The notes under the pieces were generated by a model. That model saw nothing but the letters and a program-made list of their open reading frames with translations. It was not told the DNA's origin and made no database searches. The position numbers were made by a program, and so were the translations under genes. 64,000 nt of DNA, from assembly GCF_003641145.1 (NCBI RefSeq), contig NZ_CP032744.1:2480001-2544000 (forward strand), written 5' to 3'. This document shows, piece by piece, positions 52,116-60,241 of this stretch (position 1 is its first letter; every line of letters starts with the position of its first letter). The stretch comes from Lactiplantibacillus paraplantarum (GTDB lineage Bacteria; Bacillota; Bacilli; Lactobacillales; Lactobacillaceae).

Positions 52116-52673
52116 ATGAATTACACCAGCCAAGCTAACATTCACAAATTTACAGTATCTTTGGTCATTATTTTATTGAGCAGTATCCTAATATCTACTA
52201 CCATAACTTTGAAAATTTCTGCCAATACAACATCATCGTCACAACAAGCCATAGATTGTATCGCTCAAGAATTAGCAGATGTATCAAATAGCATTCAGTA
52301 TGATCCCCAGACTGGATTAGCAACAAACTTAGATGTGAACGCTTTAGTATCAAAATACGGTTCCAATAACCAGAACCAATTGCAGCATATCAACGAGATA
52401 ATGAAATATGAATGCAAGCGAAATTTGCAATTCAACCAGGGCAAGCTAAATAGTATTCAAACTAAAAGTTTTTGGTCCTGTATGAAAAATCAATTGTTGG
52501 ACATGATTGGCTATCAAACTTTCCAAGCATTACTACGTGGAGGCATTCAAGGATTGATCCAAAGAAAGGCGTGGAAGGCGGCAGCTAAATTATTAATCAG
52601 ATACCTTGGAGATGGCATCGGAGTCGGGTTTATCGCCGCACAATTAGCCTGGTACGCGATTAGATGTGCCTAG
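52116..52673 (+). CDS. Secreted protein of unknown function (185 aa)
   Basis: This exported 185-residue protein has an N-terminal hydrophobic segment (about 13-36) that looks like a signal peptide with cleavage near ISA-NTTSS. The mature part has four cysteines (AIDC, KYEC, WSC and a C-terminal RC) that could form two disulfides. The C-terminal 45 residues are amphipathic and hydrophobic (GGIQGLIQRKAWKAAAKLLIRYLGDGIGVGFIAAQL). The layout resembles a secreted bacteriocin or toxin precursor, and a small membrane peptide gene lies divergently upstream. No family recognised, so this is inference. GC is lower than that of neighbouring genes. The ATG at 52116 has a weak ribosome site. Confidence 0.6.
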   Translation: MNYTSQANIHKFTVSLVIILLSSILISTTITLKISANTTSSSQQAIDCIAQELADVSNSIQYDPQTGLATNLDVNALVSKYGSNNQNQLQHINEIMKYECKRNLQFNQGKLNSIQTKSFWSCMKNQLLDMIGYQTFQALLRGGIQGLIQRKAWKAAAKLLIRYLGDGIGVGFIAAQLAWYAIRCA

Positions 52674-52760
52674 TTATTCATTAGTTGCGCTCACTTGTAG
52701 AAAAAAGTAATGTCTTCGAATTATGATATCAGTAAAGCTAAAATTTAAACCTTTTCAAGA

Positions 52761-52797
52761 AAAAACCGCGCCCCCAAGACGCGGTTTTTCGTCTTGG
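52761..52797. terminator. Terminator with two overlapping hairpins
   Basis: AAAAACCGCG pairs with CGCGGTTTTT (52761-52789). An alternative CCAAGAC/GTCTTGG hairpin (52774-52797) shares bases with it. It lies between convergent genes. Confidence 0.7.
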
Positions 52798-52823
52798 AAG
52801 CGCGATAATATGATTACCAGTAA

Positions 52824-55800
52824 TTACTTACCAGCTTTCATCTGAATTTCAGCCTCGGCTGGAACTTGCATATCGTGTTGCTTGAGGAAGACCATGGAAG
52901 CCCATAGTAATCCCAACGACACAATCGTAATTCCTGCTAAGACAACGATTGATGACCAGAAGATACCACTACCCCAACCACCAGTTAAGGCTTGCCGGAA
53001 CGCTTGAATCGAGTACGTTAATGGCAAGTATGGGTGAATAACGTTGAAGAACTTGTTGGTAATTTCCATCGGGAAGGTCCCACCAGAACCACCAAGTTGT
53101 AGCATCAAGATAACCATTGCGACGAACCGTCCTGGGTTATCGAATAGCATCGATAAGAACATGACTAGGAACATTGACGCTAAGGCAATCATGATTGCCG
53201 TCAAGTAGTATTCAGGTACACTGATTGGTTTCAAACCAGCAACTAATAACACCGTCGCTTCGATAACCGCCATCGCAATTGCCACGGGACCACCAACGGC
53301 AACTTTACTCCAGAACCATTGTGTTGGCGTACCGTCGTCATCCGCAATCCGTCGAATTGGATAAGCGAAGTTGAAGACGATTGCCCCAACATACAAGGCC
53401 AGTGACAAGACGTAAGGTGCTAACGCATGACCATAATTTGGCACGTGCGTGTAGTCCTTATAAGATGTCTTAGTTGGCGCCGCCATCATTTTCGCATTCG
53501 CGTTCTTTAATGGTGTTGCGTTAACTTGATCCGCACCTTCTTGTAAGGAAGTAGCGAGTGTCTTATTCCCGTTCTTGATCTGCTTTGTCCCAGATAGGAG
53601 TTTGGCAGAGTTGTTGTCAAGCTGGGTGGCCCCGTCATTTAGTTGACTGACACCACTCGTTAATTGACCAGTACTACCTTGTAAGGTTTGTAAACCACTG
53701 TTTAGTTGCCCGGCACCGGTGTCAAGTTGTTGGACACCACTGACTAGGACTGGTACTTGACCGTTTAACGTTACTAAACCATTTGTAACCTTACTTGAAC
53801 CAACATATAACTGTTGGACACCACTTACGAGAACTGGTACTTGACCATTCAATGTTACTAAGCCATTTGTAACTTTACTTGAACCAGCAAAGAGTTGTTG
53901 AACGCCACTAGCCAGAACTGGTACTTGACCGTTGAGCTGAACTAACCCATTTGTAACCTGACCTGAGCCACCGGTTAACATGCTAATTGCAGAAACTAGC
54001 GTTGGCACCTGCACGTTCAATGCTTGATTACCAGCGGCAACTTGATTTGCCCCGCTGTTCAATGTACTAGAGCTTTTATTTAGTTCCGCGGTTCCATTAT
54101 TTAGCTGAGCAATAGCACCCACTAAAGTTGGAACCTGACCATTTAACGCGGTTAGTCCACCTTGGATTTTGCCTGCACCGCTATTGAGATCGGCTGACTT
54201 ACTATTGAGCGCAGTCGTTCCTTCCGAAATCTGTCCTAAACCAGAAGACAAGTCTGAGGTCTTACTTGATAAGTTTGAAATCCCAGAGGTTAGCCCTGGT
54301 ACCGCCTCATCCAATCGAGTTAGCCCAGTAGTCAGTTGACTTGTTCCAGACTGAACCTGCTCAAGACTATCGGTTAATTTTTCAGAACCAGCTTGAAGCT
54401 TTGGAATTTGGGCCGCTAATTGATTAACAGAATCAATATACGTATTCACACCACTTTGCAACTTACCAAAGCTTTGTGCCAAACTAGCATCGACTGTCGT
54501 TACCTTAGAAACTGTCCCAAGTGTTGTCTGAACTTGCTTCATCTTGGCATTCAAGTCCGTAGCAGCTTGTTGCTTTGCAGCACTATCCGAGTTACTTTTT
54601 CCAACACCGGATAGTGTGTCTTCAAGCGCTTTAACTTGAGCATCCGTTAAATGTTGTGCACTTTTAATACTCTCAATTTTAGTATTAATTTCAGCACTTA
54701 CATTGCTAGTATCCGTGGATGCCGTTAAAGTAGCTACATCACTATTAATTGCACTATTTAAAGCAGAAATATTTGCCGCGTTAGCATTGCTCTTTAAACT
54801 TGCGATAAGTGTATCAACATCTTCCAATGTTGACGTCATCGCAGTCATTCCAGACTGTAACGTTGCAATCTGCTCTTTTTCACTATCAGATGTCGCCACG
54901 CTATACAAATCTGAGAGTCCAGTCGTTACTGTACTGCTACCGCTATGAATCCCTTTTAACGCATTGTTGACATTTGTTGCTCCAGATAGCAACTGAGTTG
55001 ATTGTGCTTCTAAACCACTTGTTGATTCTTTTAATTGATTTGCACCTTGACTAAGCATACCAGCACCATTAGAAGCGGTCTTTAGTTTGCCGTCAATCTT
55101 ATTAACAGCACCAGTATAATCTGAAACACCAGTCTTCAATGTTGAGGAACCGTCTTTCAGCAGCGGCACAGCCTTTGACAATTCTCCTGTTTTACTATTC
55201 AATTTGCTTAACCCTTGCGAGACAGTGTAAACACCGCCAGTATATTTTACAATTCCTACTTGCAAGGCCTTAGAACCGTCTGCTAACTTAACAACACCAT
55301 TTGATAATGTACCAGTCTTACCATTCAATGTCGTCAGACCACTACTTACTTTTGCTGATCCAGTTGCCAATTGACTGACACCACTAGCCAGCGCCCCAGT
55401 CTTACCATTCAGCGTCCCAAGACCATTAGTAACCTGACCAGAACCATCTGATAACTGACTGACACCACTAGCCAATGCCCCAGTCTTACCATTCAACGTA
55501 CCAAGTCCACTAGTAACTTGCCCAGAACCATCTGATAACTGACTGACACCACTGGCTAATGCCCCGGTCTTACTATTCAATGTATCCAGACCGGTCTTCA
55601 ACGCACTACCACCATCAGCAAGCTTAGCAATCCCAGCAGGTAACTGCTGCACTTTCGTATTCAACTCAGTCGTCCCGTTCTTCAACGTATGAACGCCCGT
55701 CGTATACGTCGTCAAGCCATCCTGCAGTTCAACGCCACCATCTTTAAGCTTGGTAGCCCCATCGGCAGCTTTTTGATAACCCTTACCGGCAGTCCGAATC

Positions 55801-56312
55801 TGCTTGAAGATTGCTAATGCGTAAGCCTTGGTGACTTGCGCCCGAATGCTCTTATTGACTTGCGAAACACCAGTGTCGGTAATGACCTTAGCAATATAGT
55901 TCAACGATTCGTTGGTCTCATAATGCAAGTTCATCTTTTTGGGCTTCGTATCCGTCATCGTCGTGGCATTTTTCGAGAAATTACTTGGAATCGTAACGAC
56001 CGTATAATATTTCCGGTCTTTCAATCCCTGTTTGGCTTTTTTAGCCGACACAAAGTGCCAATCTAAATCGTTATTTTTCTTTAAATTCGTCACGACTTGC
56101 TTACCAACTGCAAACTTTTCGCCTTGATAGTTCACTGACTTATCTTCATTAACGACAGCTACTGGTAAGTTTTGCGTATCCCCATATGGATCCCACACCG
56201 ACTTCAAGAAGAAGATGCTGTATAAAAACGGGATCAAAATCATGACTGAAACTGAAATCCATAGTATTTTGCTATGACGAATTGACCGCCATTCGTCGCG
56301 TATCATTTTCAC
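52824..56312 (-). CDS. Giant YhgE/Pip-family membrane protein
   Basis: This 1162-residue membrane protein belongs to the YhgE/Pip (phage infection protein) family. An N-terminal helix (about 17-37) is followed by a very long extracytoplasmic part made of Leu/Gly/Ser heptad-like repeats (about 180-960). Six C-terminal helices (about 985-1145) resemble ABC-2 permease helices. The repeats include about three copies of a 28-residue unit GALASGVSQLSDGSGQVTNG plus eight more (DNA near 55340-55600) and a second set near the C-terminal end of the repeat region (near 53700-53960). Homologues include Pip, a lactococcal phage-entry factor, and EsaA-like secretion parts. Role here unknown. The TetR gene 24 bases upstream probably regulates it. 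Confidence 0.88.
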   Translation of the reverse strand: MKMIRDEWRSIRHSKILWISVSVMILIPFLYSIFFLKSVWDPYGDTQNLPVAVVNEDKSVNYQGEKFAVGKQVVTNLKKNNDLDWHFVSAKKAKQGLKDRKYYTVVTIPSNFSKNATTMTDTKPKKMNLHYETNESLNYIAKVITDTGVSQVNKSIRAQVTKAYALAIFKQIRTAGKGYQKAADGATKLKDGGVELQDGLTTYTTGVHTLKNGTTELNTKVQQLPAGIAKLADGGSALKTGLDTLNSKTGALASGVSQLSDGSGQVTSGLGTLNGKTGALASGVSQLSDGSGQVTNGLGTLNGKTGALASGVSQLATGSAKVSSGLTTLNGKTGTLSNGVVKLADGSKALQVGIVKYTGGVYTVSQGLSKLNSKTGELSKAVPLLKDGSSTLKTGVSDYTGAVNKIDGKLKTASNGAGMLSQGANQLKESTSGLEAQSTQLLSGATNVNNALKGIHSGSSTVTTGLSDLYSVATSDSEKEQIATLQSGMTAMTSTLEDVDTLIASLKSNANAANISALNSAINSDVATLTASTDTSNVSAEINTKIESIKSAQHLTDAQVKALEDTLSGVGKSNSDSAAKQQAATDLNAKMKQVQTTLGTVSKVTTVDASLAQSFGKLQSGVNTYIDSVNQLAAQIPKLQAGSEKLTDSLEQVQSGTSQLTTGLTRLDEAVPGLTSGISNLSSKTSDLSSGLGQISEGTTALNSKSADLNSGAGKIQGGLTALNGQVPTLVGAIAQLNNGTAELNKSSSTLNSGANQVAAGNQALNVQVPTLVSAISMLTGGSGQVTNGLVQLNGQVPVLASGVQQLFAGSSKVTNGLVTLNGQVPVLVSGVQQLYVGSSKVTNGLVTLNGQVPVLVSGVQQLDTGAGQLNSGLQTLQGSTGQLTSGVSQLNDGATQLDNNSAKLLSGTKQIKNGNKTLATSLQEGADQVNATPLKNANAKMMAAPTKTSYKDYTHVPNYGHALAPYVLSLALYVGAIVFNFAYPIRRIADDDGTPTQWFWSKVAVGGPVAIAMAVIEATVLLVAGLKPISVPEYYLTAIMIALASMFLVMFLSMLFDNPGRFVAMVILMLQLGGSGGTFPMEITNKFFNVIHPYLPLTYSIQAFRQALTGGWGSGIFWSSIVVLAGITIVSLGLLWASMVFLKQHDMQVPAEAEIQMKAGK

Positions 56313-56336
56313 AACCTGAAACCTTCCTTCAAATAA

Positions 56337-56894
56337 TTAAACTGTGTGCTGCTCGAGTGAAAACACCGTCGCGAGCGTCCCCTGAATCATTGCTTGCGTA
56401 CTAGCCGCTTGACCATCACGATGACCATTGTTGAGCCACTGCACAATACTGGTCACAACACCACTGACTAAGTAAGCTGTTAAATCCGGGTGCTGTGACT
56501 GTCGAATCATCGCAAAGACCCGGTCGTCCGCACCCGTTTGCGCGACCGTGACAAAACAGTCGTTGATCACTTGTTGTGAACGTGTATTATCGCCCTCATT
56601 ATTAGTGACTAATAAATGCCGTAACACCTGCGTGTGCGTCCCAATAAATGTCGACATGATTGCCGAGCCGACTGTATCCGTCCGTTCAGCTGCTAGTAAT
56701 TCGTCAAGTGTATGCATCACCATCTGCCTGAGTAAATCAAACTTATCGGTATAGTACCGATAAAAACTACTGCGATGTATAAATGCTTGTTTACAAATCT
56801 GCTCAACCGTAATCTGTGAGATTGAACGTTGCTCCAACAATTGGTACATCGCTCGCTGTAAATCCAGCTCCGTACGAATTGAAATTACCATCAC
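56337..56894 (-). CDS. TetR/AcrR-family regulator
   Basis: This predicted repressor has 185 residues. The N-terminal helix-turn-helix (RAMYQLLEQRSISQITVEQICKQAFIHRSSFYRYYTDKFDLL, residues about 12-52) is clear. The C-terminal ligand-binding part is unspecific and contains YLVSGVVTSIVQWLNNG typical of the TetR_C group next to YhgE genes. It is in an operon with the YhgE/Pip protein, ending 24 bases before it. The upstream site ATTCTTATATTCGAATG (56906-56922) is nearly identical to one upstream of the neighbouring arsR, so a shared regulator is likely. The start among two adjacent ATG codons is uncertain. Confidence 0.87.
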   Translation of the reverse strand: MMVISIRTELDLQRAMYQLLEQRSISQITVEQICKQAFIHRSSFYRYYTDKFDLLRQMVMHTLDELLAAERTDTVGSAIMSTFIGTHTQVLRHLLVTNNEGDNTRSQQVINDCFVTVAQTGADDRVFAMIRQSQHPDLTAYLVSGVVTSIVQWLNNGHRDGQAASTQAMIQGTLATVFSLEQHTV

Positions 56895-56905
56895 CCCGTT
56901 TTTTA

Positions 56906-56936
56906 ATTCTTATATTCGAATGGAAGAATATAGTTG
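56906..56936. promoter_or_regulatory. Operator-like motif upstream of TetR-YhgE operon
   Basis: ATTCTTATATTCGAATG continues into GAAGAATAT, forming an ATATTC - GAATAT dyad. The same 17 bases, with one change, occur before arsR at 57334-57350. Confidence 0.5.
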
Positions 56937-56987
56937 CCATAAAAACACCGCTGCATCCCCGTGCAACGATCGCTGGTATTCATTCAG

Positions 56988-57317
56988 TTAGTGCAAGTAC
57001 GGCTTCAATTCCAGATCAGCCTTGAGCGTATGAATTAAATGCTCCACTTGCGTTAGTGGCGCGTCGAACGTCACCCGGTAATAGTTCCGAGTCCCCTGAT
57101 GTTCAACAGCGACAAAGTGACGTTCCCTTAACGTCTTCAATTGATGCGAGACAGCCGGTTGCGAAATGTGCATCCGTTCAGTCAACTCACCCACGGTCAT
57201 TCCCTGCGCATGTTGCGAGAGTTCAATCATGATTTGTTGACGCCGTTCATCCGCTAAGACTTCAAAGATCGGAATTGTTTCCCGAAATTCTTGCAGTGCT
57301 TCCTCACTACTGACCAT
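56988..57317 (-). CDS. ArsR-family winged-helix regulator
   Basis: This 109-residue small regulator has the ArsR/SmtB fold: IFEVLADERRQQIMIEL at the first helix, then MTVGELTERMHISQPAVSHQLKTLRERHFVAVEHQGTRNYYRV (helix-turn-helix and wing). There is no metal-binding CxC or His cluster, so it is probably not an arsenic or zinc sensor of the standard kinds. AGGAGG precedes the ATG at 57317. Its promoter contains an ATTCTTATATTC motif that recurs before the TetR gene, suggesting that it controls itself and the TetR-YhgE operon. Confidence 0.87.
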   Translation of the reverse strand: MVSSEEALQEFRETIPIFEVLADERRQQIMIELSQHAQGMTVGELTERMHISQPAVSHQLKTLRERHFVAVEHQGTRNYYRVTFDAPLTQVEHLIHTLKADLELKPYLH

Positions 57318-57333
57318 GCTGGCAGCCTCCTAT

Positions 57334-57358
57334 ATTCTTATATTCTAATGTTCGAATG
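57334..57358. promoter_or_regulatory. Operator-like motif upstream of arsR
   Basis: ATTCTTATATTCTAATG followed by TTCGAATG gives repeats of ATTC/GAAT. Matches 56906-56922 at 16 of 17 positions. Confidence 0.5.
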
Positions 57359-57454
57359 TATCAATGATAAAGCTTTTTGTATTCGTTTGCAACAACTAAA
57401 ACGGCTATGTCGACAAACGCGACAAATCATTAAATATGTCGCATTTTTAGTCAA

Positions 57455-57660
57455 AAAAAACGTCTGACCACGCAGTCAGACGTTTCCAAGGGTAATTAGT
57501 ACTAGCAATCAAAACGATTGATAGCAACGCCCGGTTGGGAGCCGGGGCCGTTGTATGGAAAATCACAGGTGTTTGGGAAGGCCCCATGATCTAAGACATC
57601 GCGCTACTTGTTAATAATGACAGAAACATCAGCAAATTAACGGCGGTTAAGTAACTCGAA
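57455..57660 (-). ncRNA. Possible small RNA gene ending in a strong terminator
   Basis: On the minus strand a TATACT box near 57668-57673 is followed by about 200 bases with several stems: TTAAC/GTTAA, GGGGCC/GGCCCC, CCCGG/CCGGG and ATCAATC/GATTG. A rho-independent terminator (57458-57484, AAACGTCTGAC/GTCAGACGTTT then T-run) ends it. The nearest minus-strand gene ends 328 bases upstream, so a separate transcript is plausible. Size and closing terminator recall a 6S-type RNA, but I could not match a known family. Confidence 0.35.
57458..57484 (-). terminator. Terminator (possible sRNA or nuclease transcript)
   Basis: AAACGTCTGAC at 57458-57468 pairs with GTCAGACGTTT at 57474-57484; on the minus strand it ends in a run of eight T. 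Confidence 0.8.
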
Positions 57661-57812
57661 TAACTACAGTATAATCGCTCAGCCTAACTTTGCTAGTCCT
57701 AGTTTAAAAATTTTGTCGTAAAACGGAACATTTAGCATAAACTGTTGCATCGATTATCGGCAATCCCAAAGAGTGACAGCTGTCATACGAAGCTTTATCA
57801 CTGTCCTGACGC

Positions 57813-58754
57813 TTAATTCAGCGCTCTCTTCACATATTTGTAACCATACTTAACCAACTCACGCTCAACTTGCTTACTAGTCGTCGTCGATTGAGAATAG
57901 CGACTCGCACTCGTATTCTGACTACTGTTGACTTTATCAGCCCCGGCGATCTGCATCGCTGAATCCGCTTTGCCGCGACCAGTCGCATAGTCAAAGCTAA
58001 CGCCGGGTTCAACATTCCAAATGTAGACATTAAAATTGACGCTACCGTCAGTTGAAATTGCTTGTGACCAGTAACCCCGAGGCATTAACTCATTGCCCCG
58101 AAAGACCGTCGTCACCCGATAAATAACTTTCTTGCCTTGCTCTAACGCCGTACGTACTTGCTCTTCATAAATCTGCATCGTCTTCTGATTCGAGTAGGCC
58201 GTCTGCGTTGCCAGGTTCTTCGGGTTATCCAAGCTACCATCTTCACCGGCTCGATATTTACCGTCAGACGTCAGGTTAAAGGATAACGTGTACGCAATCA
58301 AATGCCCCCGATTTTGCGGATAGACCCGCTTACCGTTGACCGTGATTGGTTGGTTATGCCAGCCAGTTGGACTCCAAGTTTGTGCCGTTCGTCCTTCAGA
58401 CCGTCCCAAATTAGCCTTACTCAAATAAGCCGTGTCCGTGGTTGTGCGATTCAGTGAATCTAAATTACCATAATCGATCTTCGAATTTTTCCACTGACTC
58501 GCCGCCAACGTACTCTTACCACTATTGACCTTAATCGCTGCCGCACTACCCGATTGATAAGTCATCTTAGCCAGTTGCTGATACGTCTGTTGCGTATTAC
58601 CAGTCGTGCTGGTCGTTTGACTACTGGATTCGGACTGCTGACTAGTCGTTGAACTCGTCGTATCCGTACCAGATGTTAACAAGCTACAGCCGCCCAATAA
58701 TAAGCTCAAGCTTAAGAGACCCGCTATGCCAACGCGTCGCATTAATTTCACCAT
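57813..58754 (-). CDS. Lipoprotein DNA/RNA non-specific endonuclease (EndA/Sda-like)
   Basis: The exported lipoprotein of about 313 residues has the lipobox LLLGGC near residue 23 after a short signal peptide. A Ser/Thr-rich linker (about 25-70) and a C-terminal non-specific nuclease domain follow. The beta-beta-alpha metal motif is YPQNRGHLIAYTLSFNL with catalytic His. Related DNases have Asp where this protein has Asn (NRGH versus DRGH), as in streptococcal surface or secreted nucleases of the EndA type. Start ATG 58754 follows GGAAGAG. Likely nutrient nucleotide scavenging or DNA processing at the surface. Confidence 0.83.
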   Translation of the reverse strand: MVKLMRRVGIAGLLSLSLLLGGCSLLTSGTDTTSSTTSQQSESSSQTTSTTGNTQQTYQQLAKMTYQSGSAAAIKVNSGKSTLAASQWKNSKIDYGNLDSLNRTTTDTAYLSKANLGRSEGRTAQTWSPTGWHNQPITVNGKRVYPQNRGHLIAYTLSFNLTSDGKYRAGEDGSLDNPKNLATQTAYSNQKTMQIYEEQVRTALEQGKKVIYRVTTVFRGNELMPRGYWSQAISTDGSVNFNVYIWNVEPGVSFDYATGRGKADSAMQIAGADKVNSSQNTSASRYSQSTTTSKQVERELVKYGYKYVKRALN

Positions 58755-58830
58755 GATTCTCTTCCACCCCGTCTTTTTTAAGTACAGTTCTATCATACCG
58801 TACTTTCACGAGGGGAACAAACGTTTTCTT

Positions 58831-59376
58831 TTAATCTTTTTGTGGGTGCCAGTCAGACCTTAGAATGCCATACTTAACCGAATCATAATACTGGCCTTGC
58901 CAGTAGCGGACTTGTGGAATCCGGGCCTCCTGTTTTAAGCCTACCGCTTCAGCTAAGTGCATCATTCGTGTATTCCCCGACCAAGTTGTTAACCCAATGT
59001 GCGGTAAGGTCGTCTCTTCTTGGAATAAGTGAGTCAACCATTTAGTCAACGCAATCCGACCAATATGTTCACCCCAATGCGCCTGATCATAAATGATAAT
59101 GCCCACCTCTAACCAACGCTTTAGTGGCCCATCCACAAAGTGCCAATTAACACTGCCGACAATCCCGCCATCCCGTGTGATGACCCAGTTACGCGGTTGA
59201 ATCAACCAATCACGGGGGCCAATAATCGTCTCAAAGTCCGTTTGAGTCGGTAGTTGGTCATGAAAATACGGTCCATTCCAGCGCGTCCACTCCGCATCTG
59301 GATTACTGAAACCTAGTTGCCATAACGTCGTTAATTCTGCGCGCTGAAGCGGTCGAATTGTAATTGTTGCCGTCAT
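58831..59376 (-). CDS. GNAT acetyltransferase, RimJ/RimL-like
   Basis: The 181-residue N-acetyltransferase starts TATITIRPLQRAELTTLWQLGF. The acetyl-CoA region is EVGIIIYDQAHWGEHIGRIALTKWLTHLF, and TWSGNTRMMHLAEAVGLKQEARI follows, which is the RimJ/RimL arrangement. Acceptor unknown. The ATG at 59376 follows AGAGGGTGTG; the longer frame to 59394 is unsupported. The nuclease gene follows after 76 bases. Confidence 0.85.
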   Translation of the reverse strand: MTATITIRPLQRAELTTLWQLGFSNPDAEWTRWNGPYFHDQLPTQTDFETIIGPRDWLIQPRNWVITRDGGIVGSVNWHFVDGPLKRWLEVGIIIYDQAHWGEHIGRIALTKWLTHLFQEETTLPHIGLTTWSGNTRMMHLAEAVGLKQEARIPQVRYWQGQYYDSVKYGILRSDWHPQKD

Positions 59377-59448
59377 TTGATCACACCCTCTCAATTCATA
59401 GGTCTACTATATCGAAAACCCGCCCTAACAACAATCAAATTCGTGGAC

Positions 59449-59507
59449 ATATAAACTTACATTAACCGGCCCCTTTTCCAGCGGACCGAAGCTAGCCGTC
59501 CTTGACT
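59449..59507. repeat. Decayed fragment of the structured repeat family
   Basis: In reverse complement, TAAAGTCAAGGACGGCTAGC ... TCCGCTGGAAAAGG ... GTAAGTTTA follows the start of half 2 of copy D (62886-62945) with substitutions. Only about 60 bases remain. Confidence 0.5.
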
Positions 59508-59539
59508 TTAGCTCACCTGGGGACAACGACAGCCAAAAA

Positions 59540-59568
59540 ACCATCATTCTGGCTGAAAGAATGGTGGT
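59540..59568 (-). terminator. Terminator after GNAT gene
   Basis: ACCATCATTCT pairs with AGAATGGTGGT, and six T follow on the minus strand. It lies about 70 bases after the acetyltransferase stop. Confidence 0.75.
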
Positions 59569-59637
59569 CATAAGTCTTAAGCGTGTGTTGCAAGCTGTCG
59601 CAACAAATTTAGTATAGTTGCTGAAACGCGTTTCAAG

Positions 59638-60165
59638 TCAAGCACTAAGTTGGCGCCAGGTTGCTTTGGTCAGTAAGTACCGCATGACGTGGATCACTTC
59701 ACCTTTATCACTGGTAAACGTGTGCAGTTCTCCAGCCGCTTGCATGCCCATCTTAGCCATCACCCGGCCAGAATTAGGGTTGGCACTCGCATAGTGGGCC
59801 TCGATGGTCTCATAGTTCAGCGTTTCGAACCCATAATGCATCAAGCAATTGCCGGCTTCCGCAACGTAGCCGTGCCCCCACGCAGCTGGGCTTAAAGCGT
59901 ACGTCAATTCACCGGTCGCACCACTACCATGAAACTCATAAAATCCAATCAGTTGATGATCACGTCGGCGTTCAATGCCAAAAACAGTGGTCGTGTCTGC
60001 CAAAAAGTGCGTCGTAAACAGTTGCTCGAACGCTTCCGGACTCTGAACCCGTCGGTAACGTAAATAAGCGACAACCTGCGGATCAAAAATCATGTCCGCT
60101 AACGCATCATGATCCGCCGTTGTCATTGGTCGTAATATCAACCGTTCCGTTTCAAACTGAGTCAA
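59638..60165 (-). CDS. GNAT acetyltransferase, RimJ/RimL type
   Basis: This 175-residue acetyltransferase of the ribosomal-protein N-acetyltransferase type starts TQFETERLILRPMTTADHDAL, the family's usual opening. It has LTYALSPAAWGHGYVAEAGNCL (acetyl-CoA loop) and IEAHYASANPNSGRVMAKMGM, a hallmark segment. The acceptor may be a protein N-terminus or a small molecule. GGAGATGGC precedes the ATG. Monocistronic. Confidence 0.88.
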   Translation of the reverse strand: MTQFETERLILRPMTTADHDALADMIFDPQVVAYLRYRRVQSPEAFEQLFTTHFLADTTTVFGIERRRDHQLIGFYEFHGSGATGELTYALSPAAWGHGYVAEAGNCLMHYGFETLNYETIEAHYASANPNSGRVMAKMGMQAAGELHTFTSDKGEVIHVMRYLLTKATWRQLSA

Positions 60166-60241
60166 ATTGCCATCTCCAAATTATTATTGATTCGTTAATT
60201 ATAATAATCTACTGACAAATGTAAATTATTTCGTTCCACTC

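Noticed and set aside
57500..57640. 46-codon minus-strand ORF starting ATGGGGCCTTCC
   Set aside because: No ribosome site, and its end passes through a strong terminator hairpin; more consistent with an untranslated RNA.
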